NCBI RefSeq assembly: GCF_004193775.1
Contig: NC_041006.1
Span: 22,955,611 to 23,019,610 of the forward strand
Source: Glycine soja
Lineage: Eukaryota > Streptophyta > Magnoliopsida > Fabales > Fabaceae
Reading direction: 5' to 3'
DNA length: 64,000 nt
Under the pieces are notes generated by a model. It searched no databases. It saw only the letters and a program-made list of their open reading frames with translations, and had not been told where the DNA came from. Below, one piece after another: positions 11,864 to 24,486 of the stretch; within the stretch, counting starts at the first letter, position 1, and every line of letters starts with the position of its first letter. A program made the translations under genes and the position numbers.

Positions 11864-12790
11864 AAAACTCCAAGTAGATTGGGCCAGAGATGCAAGAGAA
11901 GGTCCTAGGGCTCTTATGAGCCTTAGGGTAGATTTCGGGCCCATGGGCTAAGTACGAGCCCACTTAACTTTGTAAATATTAGATTAAGGTTTCATTATTT
12001 TTGGGCCTTGTATTTAGGGCTCCATGATGTAGGTAGGGTACCCTAGAAATATAGGATTTTTCAGCCCTTGTATTTTAAGGCACCTAGACTAGTTTTTGTA
12101 TTAGGGGTAGTTTTGTAATTTCACATGCACTAAGTGAATATTTGATGTGTGTGGTTGGAAATAAATTTAATTGAATTGGTAGAAGCCCAATCCAATTAAA
12201 TTTTAGAGGGGGAGGTGAGCATTTGCTTACTACACCCCATTGCCACATCATATTGTCACACTTTGTACATGTCCTTCATGCTTTACATGCCTCATGACAC
12301 CTAAGCACACTTAGTGAAGAATCTTGGAATTGATCTTGGATTACTGGGCTGAACCATAACTAAAATTCACTAATCATAATTAGTGAAATTTTGGCTCCAC
12401 AAATTCAATTTCAAATTCAAGTGAAATTTAAATTGAAATTCAAATTTCCCTCCAATTTTGTGTGACACTTAGGCTATAAATAGAGGTCATGTGTGTGGAT
12501 TTTTTTAACTTTGATCATTTGAATATTAAACTTCAGATTTCAAAGCTCATTTAGAGCACAAAATTTCGTGCTCTTCTCTTCCTCTTTCTTCATTCATCTC
12601 CTTCTTCCTTCAAGCTCTTATCCATGGCCTCCTATGGTGGTGAGCTTCTTCTAGACTCATCTTCTCCTTGAAGTGGTGTCTCCTCTCTCTCTTCCTTTCT
12701 TCATTCCGCTGCCATTCATCTTCCAAGAAGCAAAGGAATCCATTGATGAAGAAGATCCTAGGCCTACAAGCTCCAATGGAGCTTACATCA
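11830..12790 (+). repeat. 3' LTR of copy B
   Basis: 961 bp, starting TGATGCAATCC and ending TACATCA. TATAAATA at 12475-12482 marks the family promoter. A polypurine tract (about 11815-11829) lies immediately before it. Confidence 0.88.
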
Positions 12791-12795
12791 AGCAG

Positions 12796-15700
12796 GAATT
12801 GGATACAAACCAGAAAAACAACAAAAATTTTACAAAAGTTTCTTTTCTTTCTCACAAAAATATAATTATCCTTTCATTACATGTTTTTATTGTGGAAGAA
12901 AAGGGCATGGCACGTCTACATGTTATTTTAAGAAAAATTGCAACAATATCAAAATGATATGGGTCCCAAAAGGATCTTTAGTTGATACTAACATAGAAGG
13001 ACCCAATAAAGTTTGGGTACGATCAACAAAGGTAGAATTCTTGGAGTTGGAAAAATAGGTACGAACTCTTCAAACTCCATTGAAAATGTTCTATTTGTTG
13101 AAGGTCTTAAGCACAACTTGCTTAGTGTTAGTCAATTATGTGATAAGGGCTATCTAGTATCATTTGATTCTCAAAATTGTCTCATTGAACATAAACATGA
13201 TACAAATATAAAGCATATAGGGTATAGAGTTAACAATGTTTATATGATAGACTTAAGCCAAAAACTAGATAATAATAAATGTTTTCATAGCAAAGATGAT
13301 TATCCATGGTTATGGCATAAACGTATTTCTCACATAAACATGGAACACTTAAACAAATTAATTTCAAAAGATTTAGTTGTTGGTTTGCCAAAACTAAAAT
13401 TTGAAAAAGATAGACTATGTGATGCATGTCAAAAGGGAAAACAAACTAGAGTTTTATTCAAATCCAAAAACATTGTTTCAACTACTCAACCTTTACAATT
13501 ACTACACATGGATTTGTTTGGCCCTTCAAGAATCATAAGTCTTGGAGGAAGTTACTATGCCCTTGTTATAGTTGATGACTATTCTAGATACACTTGGACA
13601 CTATTTATCACTCATAAGAATGATGCATTTCAAGCATTTAGGAAACTTGCAAAAGCTATTCTAAATAAGAAAAATCTCAAAATTATATCTATTAGGAGTG
13701 ATCATGGAGGTGAGTTTGAAAATAAAGAATTTGATTTATTTTGTGAAAAGCATGGCATTGAACATAACTTTTTTGCAACTAGAACCCCTCAACAAAATGG
13801 AGTTGTTGAAAGGAAAAATAGATCTTTGGAAGAAATTGCTAGAACCTTATTGAATGATACTCCTCTTCCAAAATATTTTTGGGTTGAAGCCGTTAATACT
13901 GCATGTTATCTCATGAATAGGGCTTTGATAAGACCCATCTTAATGAAAACTCCATATGAACTGTTCAATGGTAGGAAACCAAACATCTCACATCTTCATG
14001 TTTTTGGTTGCAAGTGTTTTGTATTAAACAATGGAAAAGAAAACTTAGGAAAATTTGATGCTAAGTCAGATGAAAGAATTTTCCTTGGTTATTCTCTGCA
14101 TAGTAAAGCTTATAGAATTTATAATAAGAGAACAATGACAATTGAAGAATCAATTCATGTTTCCTTTGATGAGTCTAATGCTATTTCTCCAAGAAAGGAT
14201 ATTTTAGATGATTTTGCAGAATCTTTAGAACAAATGCACATTCATGGACAAGATTCTAAAGGAAAAGGAGAAGGAAGCAATGAAGATCCTCCAGTAGAAG
14301 TCAAAGCAAATAATGATCTTCCAAGAGAGTGGAAAGCTTCAAGAGATCATCCCCTTGACAACATTCTTGGTGACATCTCAAAAGGGGTAACAACTAGACA
14401 TTCTCTTAAATATTTATGCAATAATATGGCTTTTGTGTCTATGATTGAACCTAAAAATATAAATGAAGCCATAATAGATGATCATCGGATAGTTGCTATG
14501 CAAGAACAACTAAATCAGTTTGAGAGAAACAATGTGTGGGAACTAGTAGAGAAACCTGAAAACTACCCCATCATAGGAACGAAATGGGTATTTAAGAATA
14601 AGTTAGATGAACATGGCGTAATCATTAGACATAAGGCTAGATTAGTTGCAAAAGGATATAATCAAGAAGAGGGTATAGATTATGAAGAAACATATGCTCC
14701 AGTTGCAAAATTAGAAGCCATTAGAATGCTTTTAGCTTATGCATCCATAATGAATTTTAAGCTTTATCAAATGGATGTTAAAAGTTCTTTTCTAAATGGC
14801 TTAATTCAAAAAGAAGTATATGTTGAACAACCCCTAGGTTTTGAAATGTCAGATAAGCCAAATCATGTTTATAGATTGAAAAAGACTTTATATGGTTTGA
14901 AACAAGCCCTTAGGGCTTGGTATGAGCGTCTGAGTAAGTTCCTTTTAGAAAAGGACTTCTCTAGAGGAAAAGTAGATACTACTCTTTTCATAAAGAGAAA
15001 ATCACATGATATTTTATTGGTTCAAATTTATGTTGATGATATTATTTTTGGATCTACTAATGAATTATTATGCAAGGAATTCTCTCATGACATGCAAAGT
15101 GAGTTTGAAATGTCAATGATGGGAGAACTTAATTTCTTTCTTGGATTATAAATTAAACAAACCTAGGATGGTATCTTTGTCAATCAATCCAAGTACTGCA
15201 AAGAGTTAATTCACAGATTCGACATGGAAAATGATAAGCACATGGCTACACCAATGAGCACTGCTTGTTATTTAGATAAAGATGAAACCGATCAGTCAAT
15301 AGATGTTAAGCAATATCGAGGTATGATCGGATCCCTTCTTTATTTATCTGCTAGCAAACCTGATATAATGTTTAGTGTGTGTATGTGTGCTAGATTTCAA
15401 TCAAATCCCAAACAATCACATCTTAGTGCCATTAAAAGAATCATAAGATATTTATCAGGTACTATGAATATAGGTTTATGGTATCCTAGAAATTCCACAT
15501 GCACCTTAATAGATGCTATGATTCAGACTTTGCTGGGTCTAAAACAGATAGAAAGAGCACAAGTGGAACTTGTCAATTCAATGGGTCTGCTCTTGTCTCT
15601 TGGCATAGAAAGAAACAAAACAGTGTTGCTTTATCCACTGCAGAAGCGGGATATATTTTTGCCGACAGTTGTTGTGCACAAATTTTATGGATGAAGCAAC

Positions 15701-15984
15701 AACTCTCTATTTATGGAATCCTTCTTGACCATATACCCATTAGGTGTGATAATACAAGTGCAATCAATCTCTCCAAAAATCCAGTTCAACACTCTAGAAC
15801 CAAGCATATAGAAATTAGGCATCATTTTCTAAGAGATCATGTTCTAAAGGGAGATTGTGTGCTAGAATTTGTTGATACAAAGAATCAACTTGCTGATATC
15901 TTTACAAAACCTCTCCCCAAAGAAACATTCTTTGCCATTAGAAGAGAATTAGATCCTTTAGATGTTAGTGATTTGGATAAATAA
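12796..15984 (+). pseudogene. Pol of copia 1 (INT, RT, RNase H), broken
   Basis: After copy B the frame resumes with a CCHC knuckle at 12882-12923. A deletion near 13018-13022 has removed the aspartic protease active site. From 13013 to 15151 a 712-codon open frame carries the integrase zinc finger (HKRISH...CDACQKGKQ), the integrase core with the first Asp in LLHMD (codon 167), the second in IRSDHGGEFEN and the Glu in VVERKN, then reverse transcriptase with YVDDIIFG (codons 673-680). Stops at about 15149 (TAA) and 15164 (TAG) and a frameshift near 15500 break the rest. RNase H follows at 15499-15984 with the STAEAGYI segment. The sequence order INT before RT is diagnostic of Ty1-copia. Integrase and RT catalytic residues survive, but the protein cannot be made whole. 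Confidence 0.9.
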
Positions 15985-16405
15985 GGATTGATTGATTGAA
16001 TCATCTATGCTTAATGATTGATTGTTTGTGTAAAGTATGTTATTTTGCTTGATTTTGCTTAACTACTAGAAATTCTTGTTATTATGTTTGATTGATGTAT
16101 TATTGTGTGATTGATGCTTGAATGATTGAATTAAATACATATGAGTGGCGATGATTGATATAGTTAGATGTTTTTAGCATAGACATAGATAATTTTTAGA
16201 GGAGCAAGCCTAGATAGTGCTCTAGTAATCGATTACCATTAAGTGTAATCGATTACACAAGAACAGATAACCTGTAATCGATTACAACATCCTGTAATTG
16301 ATTACCAGAAGGCTAAGTGCTCCTGTAATCGATTACCAAACCTTGTAATCGATTACATAACATCATCTTCTATAAATACTCACGTAAACCAGTCACGTTG
16401 CACAG
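15985..16405 (+). repeat. Copia 1 pol-env spacer with GTAATCGATTAC palindromes
   Basis: Non-coding spacer after the pol stop. Five exact copies of the 12-bp palindrome GTAATCGATTAC occur at 16225, 16245, 16274, 16325 and 16345, with a one-base variant at 16294. Spacing is about 20-50 bp. The same palindrome fills the LTRs of this element and of copia 2. The pol stop here is TAA and lacks the CARYYA readthrough context found in the SIRE1 copy. Confidence 0.8.
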
Positions 16406-18203
16406 TGTCGCAACCTACCTTTTGGTGGGAGGGCGACGCGTGACTCGCGGGTGTGTTTTCCAAGAAAGGAATACGCGTGGAGTCGCCACCAATGTTTATT
16501 TGAGGAAAACGTCGGAAAAACCGAAAAAGACGTGATCTACGAACTTTAAGTGAAAGGTTCGGGAGTTGTATTTACGCACGGGGAAGGTATTAACACCCCA
16601 CGCGTCTGTCACAAGAGACGACAACCTTTAATCAAATGTGCAAATATGACTTCAATTTATATTCTTTTCCCTTTTTACGTTCTTATGTCTTTTTTTTGTG
16701 CCTTTTTATGTTTTTATCTTTTTGTGGTCGACAAGGGCGTTTCCCATTGCTCCTACGTATTCCTCAATTGTGATGAGAAAATCAGACCTACGTAGTTCTT
16801 TGTGAACAAAGCGTTTTTGTTATTTTTTATCCTTTTTGCAAGATATGTTTTTATTGAATGAAAGGTCATTTAAGGCGTTGGACCATTAGGCAATCTTTCA
16901 ATTCTTTTGAAAAGTGAGAAAACATTAAGGCATTGGACCATTAATGATTTCTTTGTTTTTAAAAGAGGTAGCAAAGTTACATATTGATTTTAGACTTTTT
17001 AGAAATCTACACTTAACCAATAAAAGCGGAAAAGAGCATTTCAAGGCGTTGGACCTTTGAAAATGGCTTTTTTAGGCGATGACAAAAGTTTGGTTTATGA
17101 ATTGATTTTAGCCTTAGTTTCACTTTGGTTATTAGTCGATTCGATTTAAGAAAGAGAAATTCCAAAGGAAAACGTCCGATTGATTTTTTTGATTTATTTT
17201 ACTAAAAGATATTTTTTATTATTATATTATTATTTTACCTCTTTTTGGTTTCCAACGTGGTTACGGCATGACCGAACGGTCGGATTTCATTTTAATAGAA
17301 ATTAACGGATGTTACAATTCAAATGATCGGTGGAAATTTATTTTATTTTTGATTAGGGGAGAAAATGACTTAAGTAAATGACTAAAGCACGTCAAAAGAG
17401 GGTACAGAAAGTAAATGAAACGAAAATAAAAGTACGCGAAACAAATGAGGACCACTAAGGGTACACAGAATGAATTGAAAAGTTCGATTTCGGGAACTTA
17501 CCGGTTGAAGACCGAAGAACGACGAAGAACGAACGAAGAACGTCCAAGAACGGTTGAAAATCTTCGCGAAATCACCCACGGAAACGTTACGGAAGTGCCT
17601 CGGCTTGGATTTTCTTCACGAAAACAATTTTTTTCACTAATTTCAAGTGATCTCGAAATACCAGGAGGGCTGAACATTTTTGTTCTTCCCTCCTTCCCCT
17701 ATTTATAGGAAAAGGAAGGAGATGCTTGCCACCCAGCTCGCCCAGGCGAGCTAGGTTGCTTCCTCCAGAAGCAACCGCCTTCTAGAGGAACATCCTGGAA
17801 GGCCCAAGTGGGCCTGGTTGCTATTTGAACCCCCATTTTTACTAAATACACCCCTTGCCTTTTTTTGGTGATTCTTTTTTTCGCAACATTACAAAACTTT
17901 ACGAATTTTGTAACGACACTTGTTTTCTTTCCGTAAGGTTACGGAACCTTACGCGCCATGTAGTTACTCCTTTTTTAGCTTTCGAAATGTTATGGAAACT
18001 CACGGATTGCGTAACAATACTTCCTTTTGATTTCCGACATGTTACGGAATTTCACGGATTGCGTAACAATGCTTCCTTTTGATTTCTGGCATGTCTCAAA
18101 ACTTCACGAATTGCCTAACGATGGGTGCCAAGTACCTCGAAGTGGTCAAACGAGGGTCGCATCCCAACAACGGATGGTCCCCGGACGAAATTAGGGTATG
18201 ACA
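16406..18203 (-). repeat. Solo LTR of an Ogre-like gypsy element
   Basis: The 1798-bp unit reads TGTCATACCC... on the minus strand and ends ...TTGCGACA. Flanks are CACAG (16401-16405) and CGCAG (18204-18208): a 5-bp target duplication with one change that fits deamination of a CpG. It lies between pol and the env-position frame of copia 1. Three relatives in the window are 34305-35933, 52717-54269 and 59796-61769. The minus strand has a TATAAATA (plus-strand TATTTATA near 17699) with the inverted-repeat cluster just upstream of it (about 17740-17795). Confidence 0.88.
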
Positions 18204-18361
18204 CGCAGCCAAACTCCTCTCGACATGCCCCTTCTTCCCTAATCTTCAAACCTTCATATCTCCCTCAATTATTAACTAAATCACGTCCCACAAAGCCCAA
18301 TCTTCATTATTTTCACTCCTCTTTTGATTCCACCGATTGAAATTCGTTAAAACTTCATCAA

Positions 18362-19493
18362 ATGGCAGAATCGTCGAAGAAGCGAAAGGGAACATCCTCC
18401 ACCACCACCGCTGCTGCTGGCCATCGCCGCCATGGACCATCTGAAGCACCCACAGCACCAATTCATCCTTCCTTGTCATCTCCATGATCATCAACTCTAT
18501 TTTCTTTAGATGATCAACGTCTACGGTACAATTCTCAATTTTCTTCTAGGATCATCGTAGACCCTAAGTACCTAGACACAACTTTCTTTAATGATGAGAC
18601 ATTTGGCTGTTATCAAGTGTTTCAAAACTCTAGATTAGTTGATTTTATGTCCTTAAAATTGCCTTACTATCCTGAACTAGTTAGAGTCTTTTACAATAAT
18701 TTAAAAATTCAGGATGGTATTATTCACTCTGAGGTGCATGGTATTTCTATGATCATTGATCAATCTCTGTTCTTTTCATTAACTAAATTACCCAGTCAAG
18801 GTGCACCTTTTGAGGGCACCATTGTTGATGACTGGAAGTTTGACTATTCTAGTCATGTGCTCGCCGTATGGTTTGTAATGACCAGGCTGATATGACAGGT
18901 AGATTGTTGGTCGGATCATTAACCTTTGATTGTCACATCATGCACTATATTATCATTAGAATTTTGCTTCCCCATTCTTCTAATTTGGCTCAAGCCTCTG
19001 AGGAGGACTTGATTTTGATGTGGGCTTTTCTTACCGGTTGTCTGATCGACTGGGCTCACTTGGTTAGGTACTTAATGCATAAGGCATTACGGGCCAATGC
19101 ACCTCTTCCATATCCTCAATTGGTCACCCTTTTTCTCCGTCATTTTCAAATTCCTCTTGATGATGAACCTTTTGTTCAAGTCAAGTGATCCTTTGCTATA
19201 GGTGCTGGTGCAGTAACTTCATTTGGTTACCGTAAGGATCATGATGGTCAATGGCTGAAGAAGGACACATTACCTCCACAAGACGAGCGTACTCCTTCTC
19301 ATCCTCCTTAACGAGATGATTCCTCAGCCCTTATGAATGAAGTTCTCTCAGAATTACGAGGCCTCCGCACCTATGTTGGTGAACGATTCGATTCCTTGGA
19401 TGGTCGCTTTGAAGGCATGGATACCTGCATCACCCAGCTTGAAGAGGATGTGACTTATCTTCGTCGGTGCTTTGACCTTCCACCACCTTCTTA
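18362..19493 (+). pseudogene. Env-position reading frame of copia 1, broken
   Basis: The start MAESSKKRKG at 18362 matches that of the sister frame at 28829. The amino terminus is basic and serine-rich. The middle contains FMSLKLPYYPELVRVFYNN and similar segments of the putative plant transposon-protein type. The carboxyl terminus has heptad-like spacing of hydrophobic residues (around YVGERFDSLDGRFEGMD) suggesting a coiled coil. A TGA at 18485, a frameshift near 18865, and stops near 19186 and 19310 disrupt it. Its position after pol corresponds to the envelope-like gene of sireviruses. I see no clear signal peptide or membrane anchor, so a true envelope role is not supported by the sequence. 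Confidence 0.7.
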
Positions 19494-19858
19494 GTTTTAG
19501 ATTATCATTCTATTTTATTGTAAGCCGTGTATTTGGCTATGCTTTTTAGGTTATCATTTTCTGAACTTTCGTTATCTTTCGGTATTTGGTACTTAGTCTT
19601 TTATGCTTGGATTATATTTGGTTTTGACTTATGAATGATTGGATTATATTTGGTTTTGACTTATGATTGATTATGTGACCTTTAGTTATATCATCTTGTG
19701 TTGATTACCACGCACTTTGGCTTTTTGATGTTGCCAAAGGGGGAGAGAAACGGGGTGGTATAGAAGCTTAGAAATCAAGTGATTAAGTGATCATCAATTC
19801 CAAAACATAGGGGGAGTATGAAATGAGTGAACGTAACATTATATCTTGCATATACATT
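19494..19858 (+). other. Copia 1 3' untranslated region, first part
   Basis: Non-coding. It holds two polypurine-like motifs, CCAAAGGGGGAGAG near 19735 and ATAGGGGGAG near 19808, in addition to the true tract at 25495-25506 beyond the copy C insertion. Repeated polypurine-like motifs upstream of the 3' LTR are a known sirevirus trait. Confidence 0.65.
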
Positions 19859-20880
19859 TGATGGAAGCTCCATTGGAGCTTGTAGGCCTAGGATCTTCTT
19901 CATCAATGGATTCCTTTGATTCTTGGAAGATGAATGGCAGCGGAATGGAGAAGGAAGAGAGAGAGGAGACGCCACTTCAAGGAGAAGATGAGTCTAGAAG
20001 AAGCTCACCACCATAGGAGGCCATGCATAAGAGCTTGGAGGAAGAAGGAGATGAATGAAGGGAGAGGGAGAGAAGAGCACGAAATTTTATGCTCCAAATG
20101 AGCTTTGAAATCTGAAGTTTAATATTCAAATGATCAAAGTTGAAAAAAAATGCACACACATGACCTCTATTTATAGCCTAAGTGTCACACAAAATTGGAG
20201 GGAAATTCAAATTTCACTTGAATTTGAAATTGAATTTGTGGAGCCAAACTTTGGAGCCAAAATTTCACTAATTATGATTAGTGAATTTTAGTTATGGTTC
20301 AGCCCACTAATCCAAGATCAATTCCAAGATTCTCCACTAAGTGTGCTTAGGTGTCATGAGGCATGAAAAGCATGAAGGACATGCACAAAGTGTGACTATA
20401 TGATGTGGCAATGGGGTGTAGTAAGCAAATGCTCACCTCCCCCTCTAAAATTTAATTGGATTGGGCTTCTACCAATTCAATTAAATTTATTTCCAACCAC
20501 ACACATCAAATATCCACTTAGTGCATGTGAAATTACAAAACTACCCCTAATACAAAAACTAGTCTAGGTGCCCTAAAATACATGGGCTGAAAAATCCTAT
20601 ATTTCTAGGGTACCCTACCTACATTATGGAGCCCTAAATACAAGGCCCAAAAACAATGAAACCTTAATCTAATATTTACAAAGATAAGTGGGCTCGTACT
20701 TAGCCCATGGGCCCGAAATCTACCCTAAGGCTCATAAGAACCCTAGGGCCTTCTCTTGCATCTCTGACCCAATCTACTTGGAGTTTTTCTATCCAATGCC
20801 CTTGCGGGGTAGGATTGCATCTCTGGCCCAATCTACTTGGAGTTTTCTATCCAATGCCCTTGCGGGGTAGGATTGCATCA
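19859..20880 (-). repeat. 3' LTR of copy C with terminal duplication
   Basis: 1022 bp. The extra 59 bp compared with the 5' LTR is a tandem duplication of the LTR's own first ~60 bp (about 20757-20815 and 20816-20880 on the plus strand). The duplicated edge means two potential LTR starts lie side by side. Confidence 0.88.
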
Positions 20881-22559
20881 TTCCCTCTCCCTTGAAAAGG
20901 ATTTGACCTCAAATCCCGAGGTTCTTGAAACGCTGGGCTTTTTTCCTCAACACCTGTAAAAAGAACAAAAACATATGTATTAGTGGTGTTTAGTATGTTG
21001 AAGTAAGGTAAGGTCTGAAAACTCATTTCCTGGGCATCTTCCCATGAAGGAACATGGTTCCTCACCAACTCAATGAGTGGCGCTACAAGTATAGAAAAAT
21101 ATGGGGCAAACCTTTTGTAAAAGTTTGTTAAGTCTTGGAAGCCGCAAATTTTTCTTACACTTGGTGGAGCGGGCCACTCAGGAATGACCTTTATTCTCTT
21201 AGGGTTCATGGGAACCCCTTGATCACAATTTAAAAAATTAAGAAAAGTAAAGCAATAGAACATACCTTTTTCTGTATTTTCATGTTGATTATTCCTACCA
21301 AAAAGTATGACAAACCTAAGGTGTCCCATATGAGTGCCTAAGTTTGTATTGAAACTAAAAATAAGAACAAACCTACCTAATGAGTCCCTATGTACACAAA
21401 TCATGAAGATGTTGGGTGCACAAGTGATTTTACAAAAGAGTGTTGCACCACCCAAAACATTCATCACACCACCTATTTTAGGGATTTGGTGCCTAATAAT
21501 ACCTATTTTGGGCACCAACAAAGCACAAGGATTTAATCTCTTGCGAACCAAACCCTCATCCAACAACTCCTTTACTTGAGGATTAAACTCAAGCCTAAGA
21601 GATGTGGCAATGCTAACAAGTGTCTTTTTACAAAGGAGAAAATGTGGAGGTTGTCTAAGAAGGGAAATTTCTTTAATATTTGTCTTTATTTCAAAATGTC
21701 TTTCCTTCTTAGCTAACCTTTTGGAGGAGACACTTACCTCCTTACACTCCTCCTTAACCATTAAAGGTTGTCCTTCTTCTTGGGGGTAGATCTCTTCACT
21801 AGATTCTTCCCCTTTTGCTTCTTCACTTTTACTAGAGGAAGGTTAAGTAGTAGCCTCATCTTGGCTACTATAAAGGTCTTGGCCCCTCATAATCATGGTT
21901 TTCTTGGTGGGGCATTGAGAAGTAATGTGTCCTCTTCCAAGACATTTAAAGCACTTCATGGAGCTAGTCTTCTCTTGCATACTAGCCTTAAGGGGTTTCT
22001 TTTCTATTGTCTTCCCCTTATCATCTTTGGGCTTAGAAGGCCTCACCCCTAAGATTCCTTGACCTTGGTCTTTCTTTTGATAAGAGTGAGAGCCATAAGA
22101 TTTTGAAGTAGACTTCCTTTTAAATTGTTGCTCTACCCTTATTTCCCAATCTAAATTAGCCTCTACATTGTCCTTCCCATGGAAGTATGGGAGTTTAATG
22201 TTAACCTCTTGAGGCTTTCTTTCATTTTCTCTCCTATGGGAGTGAGGTCTAAGATGTGACCTATGCCTTCCTTCATAATAGTCGCGAAGTTCTTCACTTA
22301 GGCTCTTGCAAGAGTTATGACTACTATAGGAGACATGTTTTTCTCTTTTCATTTCTTTCATTATTTTTCTTCTTTCTTCCTCTCTTATTTTCTCTCTTTC
22401 ATCTTGACTTATTTCTTCCACTCTTTTTTTACCTTTATCTTTTCTCTCTTGTTTTTCTTTCCACAACTTAAGGGATCTCAACTCATCTAATATCTTATAC
22501 AAGGGGTCCTTAGGAGTAGAACCCTCACCATTAACACTAGATGAAGAATGAAGACTCAT
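20847..22559 (-). pseudogene. Gag-like plus RT-remnant polyprotein of copy C, one stop
   Basis: From the ATG at 22559 a 571-codon frame runs to 20847, interrupted only by a TAA at 21845-21843. The first part is the gag-like protein: a charged amino-terminal helical region, then the knuckle CFKCLGRGHITSQC at codons 203-216. The second part is an internally deleted gypsy reverse transcriptase that keeps early RT sequence and the region leading to RNase H but has no catalytic aspartate loop. No protease, RNase H or integrase. Gag and RT remnant share one frame here, so the ancestral product was probably a single fusion. The frame ends inside the 3' LTR. In copy B the codon equivalent to the stop is a serine codon. 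Confidence 0.78.
20881..20895 (-). other. Polypurine tract of copy C
   Basis: On the minus strand GGGAGAGGGAA lies immediately before the TGATGC start of the 3' LTR, the usual plus-strand primer site of LTR elements. Confidence 0.75.
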
Positions 22560-24472
22560 GTTGGTTCCTAAGTTATGGTTCTTTCTTGTTGGGGGTTTGA
22601 AAAAAAGGTAAAAGAAACTATGGTTGAAACTAGCCAAAATAAACACTAAAAAAAGGTGTGAAAGATAAGGTAAAAACTAATTGGTAAAAGGAAAGCTATC
22701 TAGGCGGTTTGACAATGGAGGGTAAAGGAAATAAGCTATGAAAGTAAGCAAGAAATTAAAGTGCAAGAAATGCAAACTAGGCGGATCCTAAGAGTGTTTG
22801 GATGACCTCATTTAAGGTTCCCAACAAAACACTCACTATCCTAAGGGAAAATTGCCTAAAATTATTACACACAAATGGAAGTAGGGTGACCTAGCGGAGG
22901 CTCCCAACTTACTTCCAATGAAAGGTCTTTTTGTTACAAAATTTGAAAGCAAAGCAAATTGCCAATTACAAAATTACAAAGAAAAAAGTCCTCAATTGTG
23001 GTGGCTATTCTCTCTTTAGTGTTTCACTCAATTTGGAGTGCTTCTTAGTCCAATAGCTCTTAAGGTGGTTGGCCCCTTGCTTCTTGACTCAAATTCTTCA
23101 AGATATGGCACCAATCCTCTTTTCCAATTCCCTATATGGCAACTCACAAGCAAGGAAACAAAGAGACAAGCAATAACCAAAGACAAAAAAAATGAAATGA
23201 AAGCTAAACCAATAGAGTTTTAACAAGACAAATTTCCAAGGATTATTCAACAATTAAAGCAATGAAAAGCACAAAAAAGCAAGCTAGGACTCAAAGAGAA
23301 ACCTAGAATGGCTCTAGAGTAGAGTAGAAAAACTCTAAAAAAAAAAGACTCAAGAAACCTCTAGTTTTGGCACTTGTTTTCACAATAATTTTCAATTGAA
23401 ATTTCAGAACTAGGATTGGTATAAAATAGGCACCAATTATAGAACAAATTTTGAGCCAAAACAACAAGCACACTTTCCTTTCACTTTTCTTTTTTTTCCC
23501 TGGACACTGATTTTTCTGCCAACTTGTGAGATTTTTCTTATTTTTTACTTTAATCCAAATCGCTTGGTTCTTTTTTTATAATTTTGGTCCAGATGTCTAG
23601 AAAATTCAGTAAAAGGTTTAGCTCCAAAAACGTAGTGACCAATTCCCAGTAATTTATACAAGTTCGTATGTTCAAGCTGCCAGCACCAGCGATTTCAACC
23701 TAGAAATCAAGAGTAGTGTTTATGTTGCTTAAGGCTTGGATAGTTATAATTTGTGTTTGCTTATGCTCAATTATCTTGAATAACACAATTAAAGAGAGCT
23801 TAAGACTTATTTTGATTCACAAATCCAGCCACAACTCAGCACCACAACTCAACTTCATCATAGGCATCATGTAGGAAACTTAGAAAGCAAAAAAAAAAAG
23901 TTCAAGAACAAGACTACTTCTAGGAATTGATTTAGAACATGTTATGAACTAAATAACATGCATGAATTAGACTCAAAATTCAAAAGATAGGCTAAGAATG
24001 ACAAGAATACATGAACAAATGTATCTAAAATTCAATCAACAAAATAAAAATTCAACACAAACTTAGAACATAATGTGACAATTACTATGACTAAACATGA
24101 CTCTAAGACAACATGGATTAAGTGATTTACACTTAGATTTTTGTGTTTTTTTTTCTAATCAATATTTTGGAACAAAATTTAGATCTAAATTTTCAGCACA
24201 AGAATATTATGAATGAAAATTGATAGAACCTAAATTCAACACAAAAACAAGATTCAAGAGTAGATCTACAAAATTTGAACCATAGAAATGCAAGAACAAG
24301 TGTAGATCTAAGATTTAATCGGTTTATTTTTTTTTTGAATCTACTCTAAACAGCACCAAACCACAAGACAATGGAGGATATACATGGAGAATAAGATGAA
24401 GAACAAGGAATTAAAGAGAATTCACCGAACAAAAAGATAGAGGAAGCAAAAGAACATCACCTAGATGAAGAT
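22560..24472 (-). other. Leader region of copy C
   Basis: About 1.9 kb between primer binding site and the gag-like start, without credible coding sequence. It is the inverted counterpart of 8252-10154 in copy B. Confidence 0.65.
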
Positions 24473-24484
24473 GCTCTGATACCA
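24473..24484 (-). other. Primer binding site of copy C
   Basis: The minus strand reads TGGTATCAGAGC two bases after the 5' LTR, the standard site for initiator-methionine tRNA. Confidence 0.88.
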
Positions 24485-24486
24485 CA

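Larger units (their letters stand above)
7386..12790 (+). mobile_element. Non-autonomous gypsy-derived LTR element, copy B (complete)
   Basis: This 5405-bp copy has both LTRs (7386-8237 and 11830-12790), a methionine-tRNA type primer binding site with one inserted base (8239-8251), about 1.9 kb of leader, a gag-like gene, an RT remnant and a polypurine tract just before 11830. Flanks are AGCAA on the left and AGCAG on the right, a 5-bp target duplication with one transition. It lies inside the gag of copia 1, whose coding sequence resumes at 12796. No protease, RNase H or integrase is present, so mobility must have depended on another element's enzymes. It may correspond to a described soybean non-autonomous family; I cannot verify the name. 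Confidence 0.85.
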
